DNA from: Pseudomonadota bacterium
GTDB taxonomy: Bacteria > Pseudomonadota > Gammaproteobacteria > Steroidobacterales > Steroidobacteraceae
DNA: 7,527 nucleotides
Direction: 5' to 3'
Assembly: GCA_021780395.1 (NCBI GenBank)
Contig: JAJXYU010000117.1
Span: 1 to 7,527 of the forward strand
Below are positions 1 through 6,882 of the stretch, piece after piece. A program made the translations under genes and the position numbers. Position 1 is the first letter of the stretch; every line of letters begins with the position of its first letter. The notes under the pieces were generated by a model. That model saw only the letters and a program-made list of their open reading frames with translations. It made no database searches and was not told the DNA's origin.

Positions 1-434
1 ACCGCGAGCGCGGTGCCCGCCCGCGACTTCGGGAACGTCGACAGCAGCAGCGACTGGGACAGCGGGATCATCGGGCCGGCGGCCGCTCCCTGCAGCACCC
101 GGAACAGCACCAGCATCCGCAGCGAGGAGGCGAGGCCGCAGAGCACGGAGAACAGCGTGAACGCGAGGATCGAGGCGACGAACAGCCGCACCGCGCCGAA
201 GCGCTGCGTGAGCCAGCCGGTCAACGGCACCGAGACCGCGTTCGCGACCGCGAACGAGGTGATCACCCAGGTGAGCTCGGAGGCGCCCGCGCCGAGGTCC
301 CCGCCGATCGCGGACAGCGACACGTTCGCGATCGACGTGTCGAGCACGTTCATGAACGTCGCGAGCGCGAGCGCGAACGCGCCGATGACCTGCGCGGAGC
401 CGGTCAGCGGCCCCGGGTCCCCGCCCGAACTCAT
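1..434 (-). CDS. DHA2-family (EmrB-like) MFS drug transporter, N-terminal part, cut by the window edge
   Basis: This is the N-terminal part of an inner-membrane major facilitator drug:proton antiporter; 144 complete residues are visible before the gene leaves the window. It starts at ATG 434-432, seven bases after the RND stop codon, with a GGAAG-like ribosome site about 11 bases upstream. Helix 1 (about residues 17-40) carries LDTSIANVSL, matching motif D1 (LDxTIVNVALP) of 14-helix DHA2 transporters. The loop after helix 2 has GWLTQRFGAVRLF (73-85), a motif A variant, and helix 4 has FRVLQGAAAG (111-120), a motif B form with R112. These are family hallmarks, so the class is secure, but the substrate cannot be read. 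EmrB-type pumps normally work with a long-hairpin EmrA adaptor. Here the preceding adaptor is RND-type, so either this pump works alone, it borrows that adaptor, or its own partner lies beyond the left edge. Confidence 0.9.
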   Translation of the reverse strand, partial: MSSGGDPGPLTGSAQVIGAFALALATFMNVLDTSIANVSLSAIGGDLGAGASELTWVITSFAVANAVSVPLTGWLTQRFGAVRLFVASILAFTLFSVLCGLASSLRMLVLFRVLQGAAAGPMIPLSQSLLLSTFPKSRAGTALA

Positions 435-441
435 TGCCGCG

Positions 442-3400
442 TCAGCTTCCGCTGCCGGTCGGCGTGGTCTCGGCGAGCTCGAAGCGATTCGCGCCGATCA
501 GCAGGTACACGCCCGGCACCACGAACAGGGTGAACAGCGTCCCGATCGCGAGACCGGTCGAGATCACGAGGCCGATCGCGAACCGGGACGCGGCGCCGGC
601 CCCGCCGGCGAACACCAGCGGCAGCACGCCGAGCACCATCGCCGCGGTCGTCATCAGGATCGGGCGCAGGCGGGTGCAGGCTGCGGTGACGATCGCCTCG
701 TACTTCGAGCGGCCCTGCTGCTGCTCCTTGTTCGCGACCTCGACGATCAGGATCCCGTGCTTGCTGATCAGGCCCATCAGGGTGACGAGGCCGACCTCGG
801 TGTAGATGTTCAGCGAGGCGCCGCCGACGCCGAGCGCGATGAACAGCAGCGCGCCGGCGATCGACATCGGCACCGAGATCATGATCACCAGCGGGTCGCG
901 GAAGCTCTCGAACAGCGCCGCGAGCGCGAGGAACACGATGATGATCGCGAAGCCGAAGGTCGTGAGCATCCCGCTCGACTCCTGCACGTACTGGCGCGCC
1001 TGGCCCGCGTAGTCGACCGAGTAGCCTTGCGGCAGGTCGCGAGCGGCGAGACCGCGCAGGTAATCGAGTGCCTCGCCGAGGGAGACCCCGGGCGCCATGA
1101 CCCCGGAGATCGTCGCGGAGGTCTGTTGCTGGAAGTGGTTCAGCGTCTCCGGGACGGTCTCGGTGCGGATCGTCGCGACCGTCGACAAAGGCACGGAGAC
1201 CCCGCCGATCGTCGCGATCGGATAGTCGAGCAGCTGCTGGACGTTCAGCCGCGAGAGGCGTTGGACCTGCGGGATCACCTTGTACGATCGCGTGTCCATG
1301 CTGAAGTAGTTCACGTAGCCGCCGCCGAGCAGGCTGCTCATCGCCGAGCCGATCTGGTTCATCGTGAGGCCGAGTTGCGAGGCCTTGTCGCGGTCGATCA
1401 CGATCACCGACTGCGGCAGGTCGTACTTGAGGTCGGTGTCGAGGAACGCGAACTTCCCGCTCTTGCGCGCGTCGGCGAGGAACTTCTGGGAGACCGCGTT
1501 CAGGCGCAGCGGCGGATCGGTCGTCTTGAGCACGAACTGCAGCGGCAGCCCGAACGCGCCGGGGAGCGAGGGCGGCTGGAACGCGACGATCCGCTGGCCG
1601 GCGATCGCGTGGTTCATCGCCTGCTGCAGCTGTTGTTGCAGCTCGGTCGCGTTGCGCTCGCGCTCGTTCCAGGGCCGCAGGTTCAAGCCGGTGATCGACG
1701 TGCCCGGCGCGTCGAAGTGGAACACGTGCGCCGGGTGCACGAGCCGGGTCGCGACCCGGTAGACCTCGTTGAAGTAGTCGACCTTGGTCTGCAGCGTCGC
1801 GTCGGGCGCGGAGGTTGCCTGCATCAGCACGAAGCCCTGGTCCTCCTGGGGCGCGAGCTCGGACTTCGAGTGGGTCGCGAGGAAGTAGATGCTCGCGAGC
1901 ACGACCACGATCAACACCGCGGTCACCGGGGTGTACGCGAGGCTGCGCTCGAGCTTGCGCTGGTACCAGCCGCGCAGGCGGTCGAAGCGGGTGTCGATCG
2001 CCCGGACCAGGCGGTCTTCCCAGTGCGAGCCTTCGCCCTCGTGCGCCCGCAGCATCCGCGAACACATCATCGGCGAGAGCGTCAGCGCGATCACCGCGGA
2101 CACCGTGACGGTGCCGGCGAGGGTGAACGCGAACTCGACGAACAGCGCGCCGGTCAGGCCTCCCTGGAATCCGATCGGGACGAACACCGCGAGCAGCACG
2201 ATGGTCATCGCGATGATCGGCGCGCCGAGCTCGCGCGCGGCGACGAGCGCGGCGGAGACCGGCGGCTTGCCTTCCGCGAGGTGGCGGTTCACGTTCTCGA
2301 CGACGATGATCGCGTCGTCGACGACGAGGCCGATCGCGAGCACGAGCGCAAGCAAGGTCAGCAGGTTGATCGAGAAGTGCAGCGCGAGCATGATCATGAA
2401 CGTCCCGATGATCGACAGCGGGATCGCGACGATCGGGATGATCACGGAGCGCGGCGAACCGAGGAACGCGAAGATCACGAGGATCACGATCACGACCGCC
2501 TCGATCAGCGTGGCGGCGACCTCGTGGATCGACGCGTTCACGAACGAGGTCGAGTCGTAGACGATCGCGGACTTCAGGCCCTCGGGGAGCTGCGCCTGGA
2601 TCTGCGGGAACACGCGCTTGACCCCGCCGATCACCGACAGGAGGTTCGCGCTCGGCGCGATCTGCACCCCGATAAAGACGCCGCCGACGCCGTCGAACGC
2701 GACGCGCTCGTCGTAGTTGTCGGCGCCGAGGGTCACGGTCGCGACGTCGCGCAGGCGCACGATCGCGCCGCCGGTCTGCTTCACGACGAGGTTGCGGAAC
2801 GCCTGCAGGCTGTGCAGGTTCGTGGTCGAGGTCAGGGTGACCTGGACCCACTCGCCCTTGGTGTTGCCGACCGCGGAGATGTAGTCGTTGTCGAGGAGCG
2901 CCTTCTGCACGTCGCTCGCGGTGAGTCCGTACGCGGCGAGCTTCTTCGGGTCGAGCCACGCGCGCAATGCGAAATACTGTGCGCCGCGGATCTCGGCGGT
3001 CTGCACCCCGGGAACCGCCTGGATCTGCGGCACGACGACGCGCTGCACGTAGTCGGTGATCTGGTTGCGGTCGAGGCGCGTGCTCGAGAAGCCGATGTAC
3101 ATCGCGTCGATCGTCTGGCCGACGGACACCGTGATCGAAGGCAGCTGCGAGCCGGTCGGCAGCTGGTTCAGCACGGAGTTCACCTTGATGTTGATCTCCG
3201 CCGCGGCCTTCGAGGTGTCGTAGTTCTGGCGCAGCACCGCGGTGATCGTGCTCACGCCGCTCTGGCTGCTCGAGGTCAGGTAGTCGATCCCGTCGGCCTG
3301 TGCGATCGCCGCCTCGAGCGGCGTCGTGATGAAGCCGGCGATCGAGTCCGGGTCAGCGCCGGGGTACACGGTCGTGATCGTGACCACGCCGTTCTCGGTC

Positions 3401-3516
3401 TTCGGGTACTCGAGCACCTGCAGCGACCAGAACGCGCGCAACCCGACGACCAGGATCACGAGGCTCACGACGCTCGCGAGCACCGGTCGACGGACGAAGA
3501 TGTCGGTGAAGTTCAC
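442..3516 (-). CDS. RND multidrug efflux pump, inner-membrane permease (HAE1 family, MexI/MdtB-like)
   Basis: This 1024-residue protein is a full-length proton-driven RND exporter that should form trimers in the inner membrane and take substrates from the periplasm or membrane. The GTG start (3516-3514) is supported by the conserved N-terminus MNFTDIFVRRPVLA and a weak GGGA ribosome site seven bases upstream. The order is helix 1 (about 11-30), a large porter/docking loop (about 31-335), helices 2-6 (about 336-485), helix 7 (about 528-548), a second large loop (about 549-848), and helices 8-12 (about 850-1010). The proton relay looks intact: D400-D401 in helix 4 (GLVVDDAIIVVEN), K919 in GLISKHGILIVE, and R949 and T956 in TRLRPILMTT, corresponding to AcrB D407/D408, K940, R971 and T978. 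The two halves show the usual internal duplication. It follows the adaptor gene by 16 bases and precedes the MFS gene by seven. The drug profile cannot be inferred from sequence alone. MexI/MdtB likeness is judged from memory of the family. Confidence 0.96.
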   Translation of the reverse strand: MNFTDIFVRRPVLASVVSLVILVVGLRAFWSLQVLEYPKTENGVVTITTVYPGADPDSIAGFITTPLEAAIAQADGIDYLTSSSQSGVSTITAVLRQNYDTSKAAAEINIKVNSVLNQLPTGSQLPSITVSVGQTIDAMYIGFSSTRLDRNQITDYVQRVVVPQIQAVPGVQTAEIRGAQYFALRAWLDPKKLAAYGLTASDVQKALLDNDYISAVGNTKGEWVQVTLTSTTNLHSLQAFRNLVVKQTGGAIVRLRDVATVTLGADNYDERVAFDGVGGVFIGVQIAPSANLLSVIGGVKRVFPQIQAQLPEGLKSAIVYDSTSFVNASIHEVAATLIEAVVIVILVIFAFLGSPRSVIIPIVAIPLSIIGTFMIMLALHFSINLLTLLALVLAIGLVVDDAIIVVENVNRHLAEGKPPVSAALVAARELGAPIIAMTIVLLAVFVPIGFQGGLTGALFVEFAFTLAGTVTVSAVIALTLSPMMCSRMLRAHEGEGSHWEDRLVRAIDTRFDRLRGWYQRKLERSLAYTPVTAVLIVVVLASIYFLATHSKSELAPQEDQGFVLMQATSAPDATLQTKVDYFNEVYRVATRLVHPAHVFHFDAPGTSITGLNLRPWNERERNATELQQQLQQAMNHAIAGQRIVAFQPPSLPGAFGLPLQFVLKTTDPPLRLNAVSQKFLADARKSGKFAFLDTDLKYDLPQSVIVIDRDKASQLGLTMNQIGSAMSSLLGGGYVNYFSMDTRSYKVIPQVQRLSRLNVQQLLDYPIATIGGVSVPLSTVATIRTETVPETLNHFQQQTSATISGVMAPGVSLGEALDYLRGLAARDLPQGYSVDYAGQARQYVQESSGMLTTFGFAIIIVFLALAALFESFRDPLVIMISVPMSIAGALLFIALGVGGASLNIYTEVGLVTLMGLISKHGILIVEVANKEQQQGRSKYEAIVTAACTRLRPILMTTAAMVLGVLPLVFAGGAGAASRFAIGLVISTGLAIGTLFTLFVVPGVYLLIGANRFELAETTPTGSGS

Positions 3517-3532
3517 GGGCGGGTCCCGGCGA

Positions 3533-4723
3533 TCATTCGTTCGGCGGCGTCGGGTTCGGCGAATCGCTCGGCTGGACCGAGTTGTTCACCGCGATCGCGC
3601 TGCCGTTGTGGAGCTTCAGCTGGCCGGCGCTCACCACCGTATCGCCGGCGCGCAGGCCGGAGAGCACCGCGACCTGGTTGCCGCGGGTGGGTCCGATCTT
3701 CACGAATCGCTCGCGGGCGACGAACTGCGGCTTGCCGTGCGCGTCGACGCCGGCGCGTTCGACCAGGAACACGAGGTCGCCGTACGGGTTGTAGGTGATC
3801 GCGGTCTGCGGAACGGTCACGTAGCGGCGTGGCGCGCCGTCGTCGACGCTCACGTCGGCGTACATCCCGGGGACGAGGCGCCCGTCGCGGTTCGGGAACG
3901 ACGCGCGCACCTGCACGTTGCGGCTCGCGCCGTCGACCTTCGAGTTCAGCGCGACCACGCGGCCGACGAAGTGCTGACCGGGGTAGGTGTCGACCGTCGC
4001 CTCGACGGTCTGACCGCGGCGGATCACCGCGAGCGCCTGCTGCGGGACGAAGAAGTCGATCAGGATCGGATCGACCGACTGCAGCGTGACGATCGGCGTG
4101 CCGGCCGCGAGGTACTGCCCGACGTCGACCTGGCGGATCCCGAGCCGGCCGGCGAACGGCGCGCGCACGATCTTCTCGGCGATCAGCGCGCGTTGCGCGG
4201 CGACCTGCGCCCGCGCGGACTGGAGCGCCGCGAGATCCGCGTCGACGGTCGCACGGCTCACGGCCTGCGCGGCGAGCTGGCGCCGGTCCCGGCGGTCGTT
4301 CACCGCGGCGAGCCGCGCCTGCGCCTCGAGCTGCGCGAGCTTCGCCGGATCGTCGTTCATCCGCAGGGTCAGCAGCGTCTCGCCGGCCCGAGCCACGTCG
4401 CCGGACCGGAAGTGGACCGCGTCGACGATGCCTGCGATCTGCGCCGCGAGATCGGCGCCCTGGCGGGCGCGCACGTTGCCGACCGCATGGGTCTGCGCCT
4501 GCCACGGCAGACTCTGCGCGACGAAGGTCGACACCGTCTGCGGCGCCTTCGCGTTCGCGGCCATGAATTCGGCGATCTTGCGGCCGACGAACACGTGGAA
4601 GCCGGCGATTCCGCCGACCAGCACGAGCGCGACCACGAGCACGATCGCGATCGGCTTCACGAGCGCGGCACGCGCGACCTTCGGTGGCGCGTCGTTGGCG
4701 CCGCCCAGTTCCTGATTGCTCAC
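3533..4723 (-). CDS. RND-type periplasmic adaptor (membrane fusion protein, MexH/AcrA-like)
   Basis: This 396-residue adaptor should bridge the RND pump and the outer-membrane factor in the periplasm. I chose GTG 4723-4721 as the start: it overlaps the stop codon of the upstream lipoprotein gene as GTGA and has a GAGAGG ribosome site five bases upstream. The frame stays open far upstream, but that is shadow sequence inside the lipoprotein gene. Residues about 22-46 form one hydrophobic segment with no lipobox cysteine, so it is anchored by an uncleaved helix rather than lipid. The lipoyl-like domain is split (about 85-120 and 185-215, with APFAGRLGIRQVDVGQYL) around a short helical hairpin (about 125-183). 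A beta-barrel (about 217-295, including VPGMYADV) and a membrane-proximal domain (about 296-380) follow. R145 and S156 in the hairpin resemble the R-x3-L-x6-S tip motif that contacts TolC-like proteins, with the leucine shifted by one. The short hairpin fits RND adaptors better than EmrA. Confidence 0.95.
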   Translation of the reverse strand: MSNQELGGANDAPPKVARAALVKPIAIVLVVALVLVGGIAGFHVFVGRKIAEFMAANAKAPQTVSTFVAQSLPWQAQTHAVGNVRARQGADLAAQIAGIVDAVHFRSGDVARAGETLLTLRMNDDPAKLAQLEAQARLAAVNDRRDRRQLAAQAVSRATVDADLAALQSARAQVAAQRALIAEKIVRAPFAGRLGIRQVDVGQYLAAGTPIVTLQSVDPILIDFFVPQQALAVIRRGQTVEATVDTYPGQHFVGRVVALNSKVDGASRNVQVRASFPNRDGRLVPGMYADVSVDDGAPRRYVTVPQTAITYNPYGDLVFLVERAGVDAHGKPQFVARERFVKIGPTRGNQVAVLSGLRAGDTVVSAGQLKLHNGSAIAVNNSVQPSDSPNPTPPNE

Positions 4724-6234
4724 AGAGACCTCTCGCAGCAGTGGTTCTGACCGGATTCGGCGTCCTCGCGGTGCCACCAGCCGCCGCCGAGCGCCTGGTA
4801 GAGCGCGGCGGTGTCCGCGAAGCGCTGCGCCCGCGTCTTCACGAGCGCGATGCGCGCGGTCTCGTCGGCCTGCTCGGCGAGCAGGACCTGCGGCAGACTC
4901 GCCGCGCCGGTCGAGTACTGCAGGCGCACGAGGCGCAGGCTCTGCGACGCCGAGCGTGCCGCGACCGCGTTCGCGGCGACGCTGCGCGCATCGGCCTCGA
5001 GCGCGACCAGCACGTCGGCGACGTTGCGGAACGCGGTGAGCACGGTCGCCTTGTAGTTCGCCGCGGCGACCTGGGCCGCGTCGATCGCGGCCTTGCGGGT
5101 GTGCCACAGCGTGCCGCCCTCGAAGATCGGCTGGCCGATCGACGCGGCCGCGTTCCAGATCGCGGAGGCCGGCGAGAAGATGTCCGAGAAGTGCACGCCT
5201 TCGCCGCCGTACGCGCCGGACAGCGTGACGTGCGGCAGCAGGTTCGCGGTCGCGACGCCGACCTCCGCGGTCGCCGCGTGCAGGAGCGCGGCGTACGCGC
5301 GCACGTCCGGCCGCTGCTCGACGAGGCGCGAGGGCAGGGTGACCGGGAGGTCGCGCGGCAGGTGGAGCGAGGCGAGATCGATCGCGCCCGCGCGGAACTC
5401 GGTCGGGGGCGCGCCGGTGTACGCCGCGAGGAGGTTGCGGGCCTGGGAACGGGCCGCCTCGAGTGCCGGGAGCGACGCGAGCGTCGCGGCGAGCACCGAC
5501 TGCTGCTGCAGAACGTCCGCGCGCGAGGCGCCGCCGAGCGCCAGGCGCTTGCGCACGATCGCGAGTGCCGCGCGCTGTGCCGTCGCGATGCGTCGGGTCG
5601 CGTCGATCTGCGCGCCGAGCGAGGCTTCGTCGATCGCCGCGGTCACGATGTTCGAGGTGAGCGTGAGGTACGCCCCTTCCATCGAGAACCGCTGATACTC
5701 GGCCTGCGCGCGCAGCGCCTCGACCTGGCGCCGCACGCCGCCGAACGCGTCGAGCGTGTACGCGACGTTCACCGTCGCGCTGTTCAGCGAGTACAGGATC
5801 GTGCGCGGCGAGCCGAACGCGGCGCCGGAAGACTGCTCGCGGACCGCGCCCATCGATCCGCTGATCGCCGGAGAGAAGGCGCCGCGGCCGGCCGCGAGCT
5901 CCTCGTCCGCCTGGCGCAGCGCCGCCTGGGCCGCCGCGAGCGTCGGGCTGTCGCGCAGCGCCTGGGTCACCAGCGAGTCGATCTGCGGGGAGTGGAATAC
6001 CGTCCACCAGTCGCCCGGAATGTCGCGCGACGGGAGGAAGCGCTGCGGCGCGCCGCCCGCGACCGCTGCGGACGCGGTGCGGGCGGGCAAGGGCTTGCGC
6101 AGATACCCGGTCGCCGGCGGCGGCGGCGGCACGTGGAAATTCGGTCCGACCGCGCAGCCGGCCGCGCTCAGCGAGAGGGCGGCGGCGACGCCGCAAGCGG
6201 CGAGGCGTCGTCCGCGGGAGTGTTCATTCGGCAT
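4720..6234 (-). CDS. NodT-family outer-membrane efflux lipoprotein (TolC/OprM-like), first gene of the RND operon
   Basis: This is the outer-membrane channel of the tripartite pump, probably 504 residues. I chose ATG 6234-6232: it gives a basic n-region (RGRR), a hydrophobic stretch and the lipobox SAAGC with lipidated C27, a normal signal length. Two upstream in-frame ATGs (6249 and 6291) would give 523 residues at most and a signal of up to 45; the one at 6291 lies inside or upstream of the likely promoter. After the cysteine come AVGPNF and a proline-rich linker, then DWWTVFHSPQID (about 75-86), the usual opening of this family. Two outer-membrane efflux repeats follow (about 85-275 and 300-485), separated by LPSRLVEQRPDVRAYA, a hallmark of NodT/OprM proteins. 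The C-terminus LYQALGGGWW is also typical, followed by a short tail whose coding sequence overlaps the adaptor start by four bases. Position and overlap make it the dedicated channel for the RND pump, although such channels can be shared. Confidence 0.95.
   Translation of the reverse strand: MPNEHSRGRRLAACGVAAALSLSAAGCAVGPNFHVPPPPPATGYLRKPLPARTASAAVAGGAPQRFLPSRDIPGDWWTVFHSPQIDSLVTQALRDSPTLAAAQAALRQADEELAAGRGAFSPAISGSMGAVREQSSGAAFGSPRTILYSLNSATVNVAYTLDAFGGVRRQVEALRAQAEYQRFSMEGAYLTLTSNIVTAAIDEASLGAQIDATRRIATAQRAALAIVRKRLALGGASRADVLQQQSVLAATLASLPALEAARSQARNLLAAYTGAPPTEFRAGAIDLASLHLPRDLPVTLPSRLVEQRPDVRAYAALLHAATAEVGVATANLLPHVTLSGAYGGEGVHFSDIFSPASAIWNAAASIGQPIFEGGTLWHTRKAAIDAAQVAAANYKATVLTAFRNVADVLVALEADARSVAANAVAARSASQSLRLVRLQYSTGAASLPQVLLAEQADETARIALVKTRAQRFADTAALYQALGGGWWHREDAESGQNHCCERSL
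4729..4734 (-). promoter_or_regulatory. Ribosome binding site for the adaptor gene
   Basis: GAGAGG lies five bases before the GTG at 4723, inside the last codons of the upstream lipoprotein gene. Together with the GTGA start/stop overlap it fixes the adaptor start and suggests translational coupling. Confidence 0.7.
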
Positions 6235-6285
6235 AGCGGCTGCGTCCATCCCGATCGCGATCTGGGGTGCGGAGTGCGTTTTTGT

Positions 6286-6314
6286 TTGCATAGGATATAT
6301 TCCACGCGTAGAAT
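6286..6314 (+). promoter_or_regulatory. Candidate promoter for the marR-lipoprotein unit
   Basis: TTGCAT (6286-6291) and TAGAAT (6309-6314) are 17 bases apart; the -10 matches five of six consensus positions and the -35 only three. Transcription would start near 6321, giving a leader of about 34 bases before the GTG at 6355. The 20-base palindrome fills the spacer and -10, so the regulator would repress its own synthesis if it binds there. Confidence 0.45.
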
Positions 6315-6320
6315 ATTCAA
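6292..6320 (-). promoter_or_regulatory. Candidate promoter for the leftward RND operon
   Basis: Read leftward, TTGAAT (6320-6315) and TATCCT (6297-6292) are separated by 17 bases and match the sigma-70 -35 and -10 consensus at four positions each. Transcription would begin near 6285, downstream of the ATG at 6291, which supports the lipoprotein start at 6234. A competing -10-like hexamer, TATTCT (6315-6310), would move the start about 18 bases upstream. Either choice overlaps the 20-base palindrome, so a bound repressor should block it. This is pattern inference only. Confidence 0.45.
6297..6316. promoter_or_regulatory. Candidate MarR operator: near-perfect 20-base palindrome
   Basis: ATATTCCACGCGTAGAATAT is symmetric about 6306/6307, with nine of ten pairs complementary; only C6303 and A6310 break the symmetry. 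Its AT-rich arms stand out in a very GC-rich region. It lies between the divergent gene pair next to the MarR gene and overlaps the candidate promoters for both directions. MarR dimers typically bind inverted repeats of about 16-20 bases in the intergenic region beside their own gene, so size, symmetry and position all fit. Binding itself is inferred. Confidence 0.65.
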
Positions 6321-6332
6321 CTGTTAATAGTT
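6319..6332. promoter_or_regulatory. Second, weaker palindrome, possible accessory operator
   Basis: AACTGTTAATAGTT is symmetric about 6325/6326 with six of seven pairs complementary (G6323 and T6328 break it). Its centre lies 19 bases, close to two helical turns, from the centre of the 20-base palindrome, so two dimers could sit on nearly the same DNA face. It would cover the predicted transcription start of the rightward unit. Its half-sites differ from those of the first palindrome, and chance symmetry in AT-rich DNA is possible. Confidence 0.35.
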
Positions 6333-6354
6333 AGAAAACGAATATTTCAGCACC

Positions 6355-6882
6355 GTGACTTCCGACGTCGATCTGATCGAAGCGAGCCTCGCCCGGCTGA
6401 GTGCCCGCATGCCCGAGCTGCCGCTCGACGACGTGCTGATCCTGCGCCTGATCCTGCTGCTGGCGCACGACTTCGGCCGGACCCTCGAGCACCGGATCCG
6501 TCCGCACGGCCTCGGCGAGGCGGAGTTCCGGGTGCTGACCGCCCTGTTCTCGCAACCCGACGGGATCGCCCATCCGAGCGATCTGTGTGCGCGCGCGTCG
6601 CAGAGTCCCGCGAACCTCTCGCGGATCAGCGATGCGCTGGTGCGGCACGAATGGATCACGCGCGGCGCCTGCGAATCGGACCGCCGGCGGATGGTGCTGC
6701 GGATCACGCCGAAGGGGGAAGCCCTGGTGCGCGAGATCCTGCCGCCGATGTTCCTCGGGCTGCGCGAGCTCTACCGGAATCACACGGTCGAGGAAAAACA
6801 CGCGATGATCGACTGGCTGAAGCGACTGGTCGAGCGGTTCGACCCGGTGCCGGAAGCGGCGCCGGCCGGGGAGGCGACGTGA
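6355..6882 (+). CDS. MarR-family transcriptional regulator, probable repressor of both efflux units
   Basis: This 175-residue protein is a winged helix-turn-helix regulator of the MarR family, which usually act as dimeric repressors released by small phenolic or drug-like ligands. Helical N-terminal residues (about 5-50) should form part of the dimer interface. The DNA-binding domain spans about 55-122: GLGEAEFRVLTALF opens it, SPANLSRISDALVRHEWI (84-101) contains the recognition helix, and ESDRRRMVLRITPKGE (107-122) is the wing with the family's D-R-R signature at 109-111. C-terminal helices (about 124-162) complete the dimer interface. The start is GTG 6355 without an obvious ribosome site; an in-frame ATG at 6409 (residue 19) would remove part of helix 1 and is less likely. 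It is divergent from the RND operon and its stop codon overlaps the next lipoprotein start by four bases, so it is expected to control both sides and itself. The inducer is unknown. Confidence 0.94.
   Translation: MTSDVDLIEASLARLSARMPELPLDDVLILRLILLLAHDFGRTLEHRIRPHGLGEAEFRVLTALFSQPDGIAHPSDLCARASQSPANLSRISDALVRHEWITRGACESDRRRMVLRITPKGEALVREILPPMFLGLRELYRNHTVEEKHAMIDWLKRLVERFDPVPEAAPAGEAT
6868..6874 (+). promoter_or_regulatory. Ribosome binding site for the second lipoprotein gene
   Basis: GGGGAGG lies four bases before the GTG at 6879, within the end of the MarR gene. It is the strongest ribosome site in the window and supports the GTGA-overlap start, although the spacing is slightly short. 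Confidence 0.65.

Noticed and set aside
541..2450. Frequent CGATCGCG/GCGATCGC-like words, reminiscent of an overrepresented palindromic genome signature.
   Set aside because: They occur in coding sequence where ATC and GCG are the preferred Ile and Ala codons, so codon use explains them; spacing is irregular and no array is formed.
431..2959. An 842-codon minus-strand frame overlapping the RND gene in another frame.
   Set aside because: The translation is arginine/alanine/proline-rich shadow sequence, while the RND frame (442-3516) carries all conserved motifs.
13..3798. A 1261-codon open frame on the plus strand, opposite the RND pump and adaptor.
   Set aside because: Its product is highly charged and repetitive, rich in R, D, H and E, with no recognisable domain. 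The opposite strand encodes textbook MFS, RND and adaptor proteins. Strong G/C third-position bias removes stop codons from such antisense frames.
4724..6196. The adaptor reading frame stays open upstream to 6196, suggesting a possible 887-residue fusion.
   Set aside because: The upstream part is out-of-frame translation of the lipoprotein gene. A ribosome site and the GTGA overlap mark a normal adaptor start at 4723, giving the usual family length.
3326..6327. Long plus-strand open frames (3326-4750 and 4684-6327) opposite the adaptor and lipoprotein genes.
   Set aside because: The products are low-complexity and charged, and the coding strand holds clear efflux proteins; these are again products of GC-rich codon bias.
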